Source: Bactericera cockerelli
Taxonomy: Eukaryota; Arthropoda; Insecta; Hemiptera; Triozidae
Assembly: GCA_024516035.1 (NCBI GenBank)
Contig: CM044964.1
Location: forward strand, 26,746,866-26,810,865
Direction of reading: 5' to 3'
DNA length: 64,000 nucleotides
Shown: piece after piece, positions 11,701-23,400 of the stretch
Layout of the letters: each line of letters starts with the position of its first letter
Numbering within the stretch: the first letter of the stretch is position 1
Notes under the pieces: generated by a model
Database searches by the model: none
Told to the model about the DNA's origin: nothing
The model's input: only the letters and a program-made list of their open reading frames with translations
Program-made: the position numbers and the translations under genes

Positions 11701-12620
11701 CTCACAACAACAACAACGGAGAAAATAGAAATGAATTAAGAAGACTACCTAATTCTACCCCAAGTAAAAATAATGGTCCTTATTACAACAATGAAGAATG
11801 GAGGCCTGAATCGAGAGAATATACAAGTCCACAGAACAACAACAACAACAATGAAGAATTTAGACATGACAGATATGAAAGTCCAACAGATATTCAGCAA
11901 CCATCGACAGATATTCAAGAACCGTGGACAAATACTCAGGAACCATCGACAAAGATTCGGAAACCGTCGACAGGTATTCAGCAAACTTCGACATTAGGTA
12001 TTTCTAAACCAAAACGAAATCCTGTGAACCAAATTTCTAAACCAAAACAAAACGATAAAGAATACCTGAGGCCTGACTCAAGAAGAACTATTAGTCCCAA
12101 CAACAACAATGATTGGCCATCATCGACAGATATTCAGCAACCAAGGACAAATAATCAGCAACCATCGACAAGGATTCAGGAAACATCGACAGATATGCCT
12201 CACGTTCCTAATCCTGTTCCTAACAAAAACGAAGACTCAAGTTCTGACCTGAGAAAAACTAGTCCTCAAAACAACAACAACAATGAAGAATTTAGACATG
12301 ACGGATATGAAAATCCAACAGGTATTCAACACCCATCGAGAGATACTCAGCAATCATCGACAGGTCTTCAGCAACCACGGACAAATACTCAGCAACCATC
12401 GACGTATAATCGACAACTATTGACAGATTCTCAGCAACCATTGGCGAGTCTTCCGCACAAACCAACAGAAAATCAGAAATTATCGCCGGAAAGAAAACTA
12501 ATTCCGTTCAAAACTAAAGACGGTTCGACAGCCTACTATATCTCAGAAGTTGAAGAGGGGGAGGAAGAGGAGGAGGAAGATGATGAAGATGATTCAATTA
12601 ACCTCGAGCAAAATCAGTAG
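5736..12620 (+). CDS. Secreted-type protein: defensin-like head plus long repeats, one frameshift
   Basis: Not recognised as a named gene. The exon opens after a TTTCAG acceptor in phase 1 and reads through to TAG at 12618-12620. Order of parts: (1) six cysteines in the pattern C-x7-C-x3-C-x11-C-x10-C-x-C (5753-5866), the spacing of cysteine-stabilised alpha-beta peptides such as defensins; (2) about 150 residues with hydrophobic helices and no cysteine pattern; (3) about seven 17-residue units, K-Y-x-I-x-N-P-D-G-T-T-N-D (about 6410-6770); (4) from 8.2 to 11.4 kb about fifteen 58-residue units rich in N, P, Q and T with LWSDPR and PSTGMPH; (5) a Glu/Asp-rich C-terminus. The signal-peptide exon should lie upstream but was not found. 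The first part is in a different frame from the rest: it stops at 7000, while the second frame is open from before 6909. The cause is a small indel (allelic, assembly or real). Extracellular role inferred only; salivary or surface mucin-like protein is a guess. Confidence 0.65.
6410..6770 (+). repeat. 51-bp coding repeat
   Basis: About seven units of 51 bp encode 17-residue repeats. The central two units (AAATACCATATCATGAATCC) are identical at DNA level, which suggests recent expansion. The frame is kept. Confidence 0.85.
8200..11420 (+). repeat. 174-bp coding minisatellite with higher-order structure
   Basis: About fifteen units of roughly 174 bp (58 codons). A longer block containing THQTWTDTRQPSKGIWEP and HPSTMNTDPYRYQRSHN recurs three times (about 8.42, 8.96 and 10.69 kb), so duplication also worked on multi-unit blocks. 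Three adjacent units (about 10.14-10.66 kb) are almost identical. All changes keep the frame. Confidence 0.9.
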
Positions 12621-13435
12621 AAATTAGATATTTCAGTTTTCAACAATTCTCAGTAAGCAACATTTTGGACATTAAAATTTGTTTTACTTCCGAAAAATTT
12701 CTATTTATTAGAAATCGGAAGTATTTTGTTCGAATTTGTAAAAGAAATATATTTTTGCTCCGATTTCAATTTTTTTTTTTTTTTTTTTTTTTTCATGTTT
12801 CTGGACGTTTCATAACCTCCTGGGCAACTTTGGTTTTTGTGTCTGTCACAAAAACCAAAGAATCCTGTTATTGTTACTGTCCTGTTAAACATCCCCAAGA
12901 GTAGGTAAGTCCAAAGAAATGCTTTGTCCAATAAAGAGAGTATGTCCAATCAGAGCGCTTTAGCGTACAAGTTAAAGGGAAATCTGAATGAACATAGACT
13001 GCGCTATCAATCAGGATCTGCCTCAGTAGGAGACTAAATGGTTCTGCTGAGGACTTTGGACTCGATAGCCAAAGTTGTTAATCCTGAAATACTCATACGA
13101 TTTATCTGGCCATTCAAAATTGTTCCAGCCCATCAGAACAATTCTGTGTCACACCGCTGCACCAACAGGAGAAAATGTATTTTTTCTTCTTTCTCAAATA
13201 TGTACAGGTACAGGATACCTATACGAGTACCTATTTTCACAAGAAATCGATTTTAATCTATATTTTTTTCGATATCACTCATCGTAACGCGATATTTGCA
13301 ACTTTTTCCGTTTTTAAGATAAAAGCTAAAATGAAAATGGCTGATTTTTATGAGATTGTTCCGGATGCGTAACTACTATTGACACCTCTCGCTACCCGCC
13401 AAAATGTATCACTATTCGACTTCTTGTGTATGAAT
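12621..13435. other. 3' flank of the repeat gene
   Basis: Holds a T-run (12771-12793) and a perfect hairpin at about 12829-12862 (CTTTGGTTTTTGTG / CACAAAAACCAAAG). No gene supported. Confidence 0.5.
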
Positions 13436-13690
13436 CAGTCTAGTGACCAACAATCCATATGAAATTACTTAAATTTAATGTGAAATATATTTATAATCCA
13501 TATACTTTTTTTGAATTATTCAGTCTAGTGACCAACAATCCATATTAAATGACTTAAATTTAATGTGAAATATATTTATAATCCATATACTTTTTGTGAA
13601 TTATTCAGTCTAGTGACTAAACATTTATACAATCCATAGTTAGTGTTACTTAAATTTAATGTGAAATATATTTATAATCCATATGTGTAT
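13436..13690. repeat. Three-copy tandem repeat, about 90 bp
   Basis: Each copy contains CAGTCTAGTGACCAACAATC, then TTAAATTTAATGTGAAATA and ATAATCCATATAC. It is not beside any exon I can identify. Confidence 0.85.
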
Positions 13691-13813
13691 TATTATTCGC
13701 CTTCCATCTTTAATTTTCTTAATTTTAAGTTATAGTTTTCAGGTATGATGAAAATAAAGACCATTTAGTCAACCTCTGTGGCTCAGCTCTAAATTTCAGA
13801 TCTTTCAGACTAA

Positions 13814-13942
13814 GGGCGGAATTAATAGACGTATTTTCAATACCTCTGTGGCGCCAACTCACAGATTGCGTTCTGTTTAAGATAGGGAAAACCCATGCTT
13901 AGCAGTGACATGTGATATAGAGTTTGTCTATTAATTTCGCCC
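13814..13942. mobile_element. MITE H, copy 2
   Basis: GGGCGGAATTAATAGAC at one end and TCTATTAATTTCGCCC at the other. Flanks are TAA on the left and TTA on the right. Confidence 0.8.
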
Positions 13943-14501
13943 TTAGGCTTTGCAAGATATCCCGGTATTTGAAAAAACTCAACTTAAAAAAAAAAAAAAA
14001 AATGAGACTTTCAATGGTTACTATACAAAATTCAGCTCAATCCGACTTGTGATTCTCGAGTTAAAGCGTTATAAACACAAACACCACACAAACAAATTAT
14101 TTTAAAATAAAAGATATTATGTAGAGGTAGCAAAAAGTTAGAAACACTAAAGAAATTTAAAAAAGAATTAGAAGGCTGAAATTCTAGCGAAAAAAAGCTA
14201 GAGAAAAGAAAAACGACCGGTCTTATCAATGCAATCCTGTACTTCTGTTGAATAGATCTTGTGGTACCCTGTACAATTCGTATTTCATAAAATCTACCAG
14301 ACTAAGAAATAACTAAAATAAAACAATTAGTTTTGTAATAAAGATATTAAAGTTTTATTATAATTATCTACACTTCAATTCCCATATTGAATTATTTAAA
14401 ATATGTTATAACAAACTCTGGGCAGTAATCTGACTGAGTTTCACCATTTTTTGAACCACCCTGTTTGTGTTTACGACCAAACGATTATTTTTAGTTGTAG
14501 G

Positions 14502-15058
14502 CTGGTACGCAGAGACAATTTTGTAATCCCTATAGGGTTCACTGTTGGGTGGTCCCGAGCTTGCTATAGGGAATACTTCGACCTTGACAATTATTTATTA
14601 AAGAAACATCTGAATGCACATGCGCACAGACGCTTTAAACAAGGGTCTCTGCATAACAAAATCAGCTGAAGGGACAAATGGCCAGGCATTCCTACAGTGA
14701 GGACAATATTATAGCACATCCGAGCTTAAAATTCATAACTTTGGTTGACATAAATGACATGAAAGTGAGAAAAGAATAATAACACTCTTTAGTGGAAAAC
14801 CTGCAACAGATACACCAAGTTATCTAAACACAAAAGATGGTATGCAGAGTCCTCACTGTAGGGATGTCTGGGTCATTTGTCCCTTCAGCTGATTTTGTTA
14901 TGCAGAGACATTTGTTTGAAGCGTCTGTGCGCATGTGCATTCAGATGTTTCTTGAAAGAAGAGATTGTCAAAGTCGAAGTTTTCTCATAGCAAGCTCAAG
15001 ACCACCCTACAGTGAACCCTCTAGGGATAAAAAAACGTCTCTGCAAACCAGACAAAGT
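14502..15058. mobile_element. Inverted pair of MITE K copies
   Basis: Two copies of a roughly 210-bp element lie head to head: 14502-14705 is one orientation and 14837-15058 the opposite, with 130 bp between. Shared parts include CAGCTGATTTTGTTATGCAG and GCGCATGTGCATTCAGATG. The single copy at 54687-54896 has clean ends (GTATGCAGAG / CTCTGCATAC). Together the pair could fold into a hairpin with about 200-bp arms. Confidence 0.8.
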
Positions 15059-15536
15059 TAAATGCAACTGGTACATAAGATTAGCAGTTGGTGTGGTTAA
15101 GATGCTATACTTGGAAAGAATCTAGAACATGGATCCGAGAATCTACCGAATGGATCTGTGGATGAGATCCCACCAAATGCTTTTTTTCTCCTTATTAGTT
15201 AGGTAAACACTTACCAATGGAATTATCCATCCTTTCGCCAGTTTTTCAAATAAGCAGGCAGCATTTCCTTGCCGACTTTTGACACAACTATTTTTGTTAA
15301 GAAATTTTTCTAGATAATGTTGTCTCAAATAAAAACTATTACTGTGTGTGGATTCACACTGAACAGGAGAAACACGTAAGAATAATTCCCAGCTGTACAC
15401 AAAACTTATAATAAAACAAAAATATCTGGAAAATTTCAAGTACAAAAAAGTTATGTATTTCCTACATGAACTTATATGGAATAGCAAGTGAGTGAATAAC
15501 TATTCTGGTCAGTCTATGAACACATAATATTCTGTC
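15059..15536. other. Intergenic, nothing recognised
   Basis: A 114-codon minus frame (15143-15487) is Ser/Phe/Tyr-rich with no recognisable domain; treated as chance. Confidence 0.4.
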
Positions 15537-15740
15537 TGTCCTGGTAGCTCAATGGTAAAGGCGGCACTCTGCGAAACCAGAGATTCCAGAGCTCGTGGGT
15601 TCAAAACCCAGCCAGGACACGACAAGTTTTCCTCCCATTTGGGATTTTTACCACATAATAATACGTCTCGAGCTTACTGCTGGATTAATGGGACTTAATA
15701 GTCCTAATCGGGCAGTATAAATAAGGCGATGTTATTATAT
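15537..15740 (+). mobile_element. tRNA-derived SINE, family B, copy 1
   Basis: A-box GGTAGCTCAATGGTAAAGG, B-box GGGTTCAAAACCC, body TTTGGGATTTTTACCACATA and terminal ATAAGGCGATGTTATTAT. Full length, about 205 bp. Confidence 0.85.
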
Positions 15741-16019
15741 CCAAAATTGTTCCTGTGTTATGATTATAAATGCTATACTGTTATTTCTGATTATACTGAT
15801 TAGTAGATATTACTTATTCTTTCCCCCGCCACCTCAAGTATGTATATTTGCGGATCTGTAATTCGAATGTTACGGAGTACAATGCTCTGCTACCCACTAA
15901 ATATCTGATTAACACAAAGAAACCCACATATTTACACATATATTATTATTAGTACAGATTACTGACCCAGCACCTCAAGTAGCTGTACATAAAATCTAAT
16001 TAGGCCTTTCCTTACAATT

Positions 16020-17873
16020 ATTCCATTGCTCCTCTTTATCTCTCTCTTTCTTTATATTTTTTTTTCTCTCTCTCTCTCTTTCTTTATATTTTTTTTCTCT
16101 CTCTCTCTTTATATTTTTTTTCTCCTTCTCTCTTTCTTTCTTTATACTTTTTTCTCTCTCTCTAGCTCCCTTTTCTCTATCTCAGTCTTTCTCTCGATAT
16201 ATAACTTTTCTCTGTCTCTTTTTCTCTCTTTCTCTATTTTTCTTTCTTAGCCTCTCTCCCCCTCACTCCATCAATACATTCTCCTCTCTCTCTCCCTCTC
16301 TCTCTCTCTCTCTCACTTACTCATATTCTCTCTCTCTCTCACTTACTCATATTCTCTCTCTCTCACACTTACTCATATTCTCTCCTTATTCTCCCTCTCT
16401 CTCTATCTCACTTACTCATATTCTCTCTTTATTATCCCTCTCTCTCTCCCTTTCTCTCTCACTTACTTATATTCTCTCTTTATTCTTCCTCTCTCCCTCT
16501 CTCACTTACTCATATTCTCTCTCTGTCACTCATATTCTCTCTCCCCCTCACTCCATCAACACATCTTCCTCCCTCTCCTCTCCCTCTTCTTCCTCTCCTT
16601 GTGCTTCCCGTGCAGATACTTCTCCCAGGTCTCTCTCTCTCTCTCTCTCTCACACTCATATTCTCCCTCTCACTCACATCCTCTCTCTATTCTCCCCCTC
16701 ACTCCATCAACACATCCTCCTCCCTCTCCTCCTCTTCCTCCCTCTCCTCCTCCCTCTCCCTCTCCCTCCTCTTCCTCTCCTTATGCTTCCCGTGCAGATA
16801 CTTCTCCCAGGAGCGATGCTTCAGCGTCCGCAGGTCGCTCTCGCCGGCGATAGCGTCCAAGTAGCGACCCAGTCGCTTTCTCTCTCTCTCTCTTTCTTTC
16901 TTTATATATATATTTTTTTTCTCTCTCTCTCTCTTTCTTTATATATATTTTTTTCTCTCTCTCTCTCTTTCTTTATATTTTTTTTCTCTCTCTCTAACTC
17001 CCTTTCTTTTTCTCTATTTCTGACTTTCTCTCGATACATAACTTTTCTCTGTCTCTCTTTCTCTATTTTTCTTTTTTAGCGTCTCTACCCCTCAATACAT
17101 TTTCCTCCCTCTCCCTCTCTCACTTACTCATATTCTCTCTTTATTCTCCCTCTCTCTCTCTATCTCTCTCTCCCTTTCTCTCTCACTTACTTATATTCTC
17201 TCTTTATTCTTCCTCTCTCCCTCTCTCACTTACTCATATTCTCTCTCTCTCACTCATATTCTCTCTCTCCATTCTCCCCCTCACTCCATCAACACATCCT
17301 CTTCCCTCTCCTCCTCTTCCTCCCTCTCCTCCTCCTCCCTCTCCCTCTCCTTATGCTTCCCGTGCAGATACTTCTCCCAGGAGCGATGCTCGAGCGTCCG
17401 CAGGTCGCTCTCGCCGGCGATAGCGTCCAAGTAGCGACCGAGTCGCTTTCTCTCTCTCTCTCTCTTTCTTTCTTTATATATATTTTTTTTCTCTCTCTCT
17501 CTCTCTCTTTCTTTATATATACTTTTTTTTCTCTCTCTCTCTCTTTTTCTTTATATATACTTTTTTTTCTCTCTCTCTCTCTTTCTTTATATTTTTTTTT
17601 TCTCTCTCTCTAACTCCCTTTCTTTTTCTCTATCTCTGCCTTTCTCTCGATATATAACTTTTCTCTGTCTCTTTTTCTTTCTTAGCCTCTCTACCCCTCA
17701 CTCCATCAATTCATTCTCCGCTTTCTCTCTCTCTCTCTCTCTTTAATCGCCCTCTCTCTCTCTTTATTCTCCCTCTCTCTCTCTCTCTCTCTCTTTATTC
17801 GCCCTCTCTCTCTCTCTCTCTCTCTCTTTCATATCCTCTCTCTCTCACTCATATCCTCTCTCCACTCTCCCCC
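16020..17873. repeat. CT-rich microsatellite carrying copies of the UBLCP1 3' end
   Basis: Mostly (CT)n and CT-rich variants. It contains repeated blocks matching the last part of UBLCP1 exon 5 on the minus strand: about 16783-16875 and 17353-17450 (full block encoding [16 protein letters not shown] to EKYLHGK) and a shorter one at about 16595-16632. CTCCATCAACACATC, which encodes the gene's last residues, recurs beside the blocks. They are tandem copies of the gene's 3' end, lying downstream of its stop. Confidence 0.85.
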
Positions 17874-18221
17874 TCACTCCATCAACACATCCTCCTCTCT
17901 CTCCTCCTCTTCCTCCCTCTCCTCCTCCCTCTCCCTCTCCCTCCTCTTCCTCTCCTTGTGCTTCCCATGCAGATACTTCTCCCAGGAGCGATGCTCCAGC
18001 GCTCGCAGGTCGCTCTCGCCGGCGATAGCGTCCAAGTAGCGACCCAGTCGCTTCAGTTCGCGATCGGTTGCGCGATTGAGATGCGCATCACGAAACGGTC
18101 GGATGCGCAGCCCGTTGCGTGGATTCATGAGGAAGTTGCGTCGGATGTCGTCGAGCATGATCGTGTTGGAGGGGGAGTAGACGCGTGGGAACTTGCCCCA
18201 GATCACGCCCAGGGGTTTCAC
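17874..18221 (-). CDS. Ublcp1: UBLCP1 exon 5 (terminal)
   Basis: Acceptor CTCTCTCAG|GTGAAACCC, TGA at 17876-17874; 115 residues. Its first 73 bp are the part duplicated nine times upstream. The final roughly 25 residues ([13 protein letters not shown]..., ending DVLME) are read from CT-rich repeat and lengthen the protein beyond its relatives. Confidence 0.9.
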   Translation of the reverse strand: MKPLGVIWGKFPRVYSPSNTIMLDDIRRNFLMNPRNGLRIRPFRDAHLNRATDRELKRLGRYLDAIAGESDLRALEHRSWEKYLHGKHKERKRREREREEEREEEEEREEDVLME

Positions 18222-19176
18222 CTGAGAGAGGGAACAATAATAATAATAATAATAATAATACAGTAATACAGTCGAGCATGATGGTGTTGGAGGGGGAGTA
18301 GACGCGTGGGAACTTGCCCCAGATCACGCCCAGGGGTTTCACCTGAGAGAGGGAACAATAATAATAATAATAATAATAATACAGTAATACAGTCGAGCAT
18401 GATGGTGTTGGAGGGGGAGTAGACGCGTGGGAACTTGCCCCAGATCACGCCCAGGGGTTTCACCTGAGAGAGGGAACAATAATAATAATAAAGAAATGGA
18501 ACAATAATAATAATTTGGATTCACCTGAGAGAGGAAACAATCATAATAATAAAGAAATGGAACAATAATAATAATTTGGATTCACCTGAGAGAGGAAACA
18601 ATAATAATAATAAAGAAATGGAACAATAATAATAATTTGGATTCACCTGAGAGAGGAAACAATCATAATAATAAAGAAATGGAACAATAATAATAATTTG
18701 GATTCACCTGAGAGAGGAAACAATAATAATAATAAAGAAATGGAACAATAATAATAATTTGGATTCACCTGAGAGAGGGAACAATAATAATAATTTGGAT
18801 TCACCTGAGAGAGGGAATAATAATAATAATTTGAATTCATCTGAGAGAGGGAATAACAATAATAATAATAATAATACAGTCAAATCCCCCAGATCACGCC
18901 CAGGGGTTTCACCTGAGAGAGGGAATAACAATAATAATAATAATAATAATAATAATACAGTAATACAGTCGAGCATGATGGTGTTGGAGGGGGAGTAGAC
19001 GCGTGGGAACTTGCCCCAGATCACGCCCAGGGGTTTCACCTGAGAGAGGGAATAATAATAATATAATAATAAATAATAATAATACAGTAATACAGTCGAG
19101 CATGATCGTGTTGGAGGGGGAGTAGACGCGAGGGAACTTGCCCCAGATCACGCCCAGGGGTTTCACCTGAGAGAGG

Positions 19177-19215
<39 letters not shown>

Positions 19216-19306
19216 AGTAATACAGTCGAGCATGATCGTGTTGGAGGGGGAGTAGACGCGAGGGAACTTGCCCCAGATCACGCCCAGGGGTTTCACCTGA
19301 GAGAGG

Positions 19307-19339
<33 letters not shown>

Positions 19340-19431
19340 AGTAATACAGTCGAGCATGATCGTGTTGGAGAGGGGAGTAGACGCGAGGGAACTTGCCCCA
19401 GATCACGCCCAGGGGTTTCACCTGAGAGAGG

Positions 19432-19470
<39 letters not shown>

Positions 19471-19561
19471 AGTAATACAGTCGAGCATGATCGTGTTGGA
19501 GGGGGAGTAGACGCGAGGGAACTTGCCCCAGATCACGCCCAGGGGTTTCACCTGAGAGAGG

Positions 19562-19603
<42 letters not shown>

Positions 19604-20456
19604 AGTAATACAGTCGAGCATGATCGTGTTGGAGGGGGAGTAGACGCGAGGGAACTTGCCCCAGATCACGCCCAGGGGTTTCACCTGAGAGAGGGAATAA
19701 TAATAATAATAATTTGGATTCACCTGAGAGAGGGAACAATAATAATAATAATACACTCAAAATAGGGTAATAGTACCTCATAAACTCACTATATTATTAA
19801 TGTATATTACGTAAAATTAAAATAAATAAAGAGTATTATGTTAAAAAAAAAACCCAAATGACGCCCAGTGGTTTCATCTGAGAGAGGGAATAATAATAAT
19901 AATTTTAGTAGTCACTGTGGCAGAGCGAGTTAGCGCGCTAGGCATTGCACACATGGTGACCTGGGTTCGATTCCCAGCGGGGGAGGATTTTTTCTGCTCT
20001 GTACTTGGATGTTCGGGGTCCACTCATACCTCGTGAGGAAAAATGAGTAGCTGCTTTAATGTGAAGCAGCGACCAGTGGCAGAATCTTAGGCAAGAAAAT
20101 AATACAAGATATTGTAAATTAATGTGGTAAAGTCCTATGATTCTGCGCTACCCACTAAAATTGTGACATAATAACACAAAGAAAAAGCATTATTATTATT
20201 ATTATAATAATAATTTGGATTCACCTGAGAGAGGGAATAATAATAATAATTTGGATTCACCTGAGAGAGGGAACAATAATAATAATTTGGTTTCACCTGA
20301 GAGAAGGAAAAATAATAATAATTTGGATTCACCTGAGAGAGGGAATAATAATAATTTTGATTCACCTGAGAGAGGGAATAACAATAATAATAATAATAAT
20401 AATAATAATACAGTCAAACCCCCCAGATCACGCCCAGGGGTTTCACCTGAGAGAGG

Positions 20457-20495
<39 letters not shown>

Positions 20496-23400
20496 AGTAA
20501 TACAGTCGAGCATGATGGTGTTGGAGGGGGAGTAGACGCGAGGGAACTTGCCCCAGATCACGCCCAGGGTTTCACCTGAGAGAGGGAATAATAATAATAA
20601 TAATAATAAAAAAGATAAAAGATAAAGAGCTAGTTATTTGTGTTATTATGTCACAATTCTTAGTGGGTAGCATCGACATTACGAGAACTAATGCTAATGC
20701 ATCATATCTCCGACCAACCATCATATTCCAATATCTATCTCGTAATGCCGCCACTGGTCGTTGCCCACTCTACAACTACCCCAATTGTCCTCACGAGGCT
20801 AGGGTAGGCCCCGACATCCAAAGTACAGAGCCGAAAAAATTCCGACCCCGCCGGGATTCGAACCCGGGTCACCTGGAGTGCAAGCCGAGCATGCTACCGC
20901 TAGGCCAAGTGACTACTTTATCTCCGACCAACCATCATATTTTAATAATAATAATACAGTCAAACCTGGATATGATTTTATTTGTGGTGAAGAACAAGGC
21001 CTCTTTACAATTTTTGTGGGTAGCGCAGCATTACTAAGAGCCTCCTGTACTTTTCAAATTCTATTACATTAATTTCTTTTTACTCTGGTAATGCCCCGCC
21101 ACTGGTCGTTACTCATACAAGTAACTACTCATTTTTCCTCACGAGGTATGAGTGGACCCCGAACATCCAAGTACAGAGCAGAAAAATTCCTGCCCCGCTG
21201 GGAATCGAACCCAGGTCACCATGGGTGCAATGCCTAGCGCGCTAACTCACTCTGCCATGGTGACTACCAAACCTGGATATAAGAGGACGACTTTTTGGTC
21301 TTAATTTACTTCTCTATAAAGGAAAATAACCTCTTGCTAAGAGAAACCTGGATATAAGAGAAACTTCGAAATAGAGAACAATTTCCAGGTGCAATTTACA
21401 TAAATAGATCGCGAGAAATATTCTACTGCTTTGAGATCAATGCCGTAGCCAGGGGAATTTCATTTATGTAATTGGCTGTTACGGTAAAGACAACAGAAAA
21501 GTGACAGTCTCCATACAAAAAATAAACAGTTATGGGATATGCGGTATCGATGTGTGTACCTCACCCCAAGAGAAGAAAAGAAGAAAAAAACTATAGACTA
21601 ATGGCTGAATTATGAAACAAAATTAGATTTAATCCAAGCGGACACTGTCAGCTGACTCAGGCTATTAGCTGACTATAGAGCACTGTGATTGGTTGAAATC
21701 CCACTAGGGGGATTGTTGACACGTTGGACGCCTGAGTCCCATATGTGGGCCTCAGTAAATTTGTTGAACTGGCCTGAAACTCATATAATATATATGGGTT
21801 TCAGACTCCATAAGAAATACATTGTAACTGAAACACAGATATGAGATTCGGGCTCATTTCGAATGAGTCTTGTTGAGTCCCACATGTGGGACTCAACAAG
21901 ACTAACATATCTAACATATGGCTCGGCGTTGAACGTATTAAGGGATTGTGCCCACTTAGATTAAATCTAATCCTGTTTCATAACTTGGGCCTTGTGTTAC
22001 CTCAACAACTCCGTGTTTGGGTAGGTGCACAGAAATCATCGCCGAGCAGTCAACATAGAACACGATCTTGTAGTTTGGATTGACGGTGACCCCGAGCAAT
22101 TTCATCTTCTCTTCTATCCACTTCATACTTGTGGCGGACCAGATTGCTATGTCATAGTTCTGTGGAGACACCAAGATTTTTTGTTGTTGTTGGAATAATA
22201 ATAAACAAGGGCATAGCCCACATCAAGCCAGATGAGGCATGGGAGAGATGAGATATCCGTAAGAGGGAGGAATTTTGGGTCAATATTGTATTATCTTGAC
22301 CTTTCTTTCATATTTGATCGAATCACAATATTACTCAAACTCTCTAAATCTTTTCTGAACTTTGGTCTTGAACTACAAACCTCTTTATGAGCCTGCTGCC
22401 TTATGGATAAAGCTGCTAAGGTAGGTGTGAATCTTAACATGTCTTCTTCGTTTACTCTGTCTTATCCCGCTCAAACAGAGTCGACGTTTTTCAACCTCAT
22501 GGTTGAGGTTGGTTGGTTTTGGCACATTTTTTTACGGCTGGATGCCCTTCCTAACGCCAACAATTCTATTTGATTTACGTCCTGGATTAGGACGGGGGTT
22601 TTACCCTCCATTCACTGGGCATTGTACCAGCTACCCAAATTAACCTCACCCAGCCTGGGTAGGGCCAGAAATGCCAGCCTCACATGAACAGGGGGAACAG
22701 AATTTTCTGTGTGAAAAGTCTGCTCCGACTGGGGATTGAACTCAAGATCTCTGGACTACGGGCAGTAGTCACAAGCATTATGCCATGGAGGCTGGCTGTG
22801 AATCTTAACATGTAGCTTTCTCACATCTAGCTTTCTCTTATTTTTGCAAAAGAATCAATGACTTACTGTATGATGAGTCTTGAATGATCTTTCCAAATGT
22901 AAGCTCTATTAATACTCAAAATAAAGACTCATTTAGGGGATTATCTAGGGGAGGAAAGCAGTCCTCTTGGTTTTTCAATTTTAATTTTTTTAAATAAAAT
23001 TGTTGGATGTAGAGGCTACTACCCAGGATTTGGGCTACTATATTGGTTCTTACACATTGACTGGCAGCTTGGTTTTGATATAAATTCAGTTCTATTTCAG
23101 CGAACTTAAAAGTGTGTTTTCTCTCTAATCTTACATTTTCTAATGGTGTTTTCTCTCTTAGACAACTGAGTGTACCAGCAGTGGTATATGCATGTCTGTA
23201 CAGAATGGACCAGTTGTGCCACTGGCGGTACACACATCTAGTACAGGGTCTCATTGCTGATCCCATGGGAGAACTCACTAAAAGCATGTCTGTTGTCTAA
23301 GTTAAGTTAAGTTATCATATCTGTGTTAATCACTATTGTGATATCACAACTACTCAAACTCGCTTTACTAAATATATGCTGAAACCGGGACTTGAACCAC

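Noticed and set aside
16599..17613. Ser/Leu/Phe-rich plus frames
   Set aside because: Translations of CT microsatellite and the antisense of UBLCP1 exon copies.
18218..19781. Several minus frames beginning [11 protein letters not shown]
   Set aside because: They are decoy copies of the start of UBLCP1 exon 5 plus ATT repeat, not separate genes.
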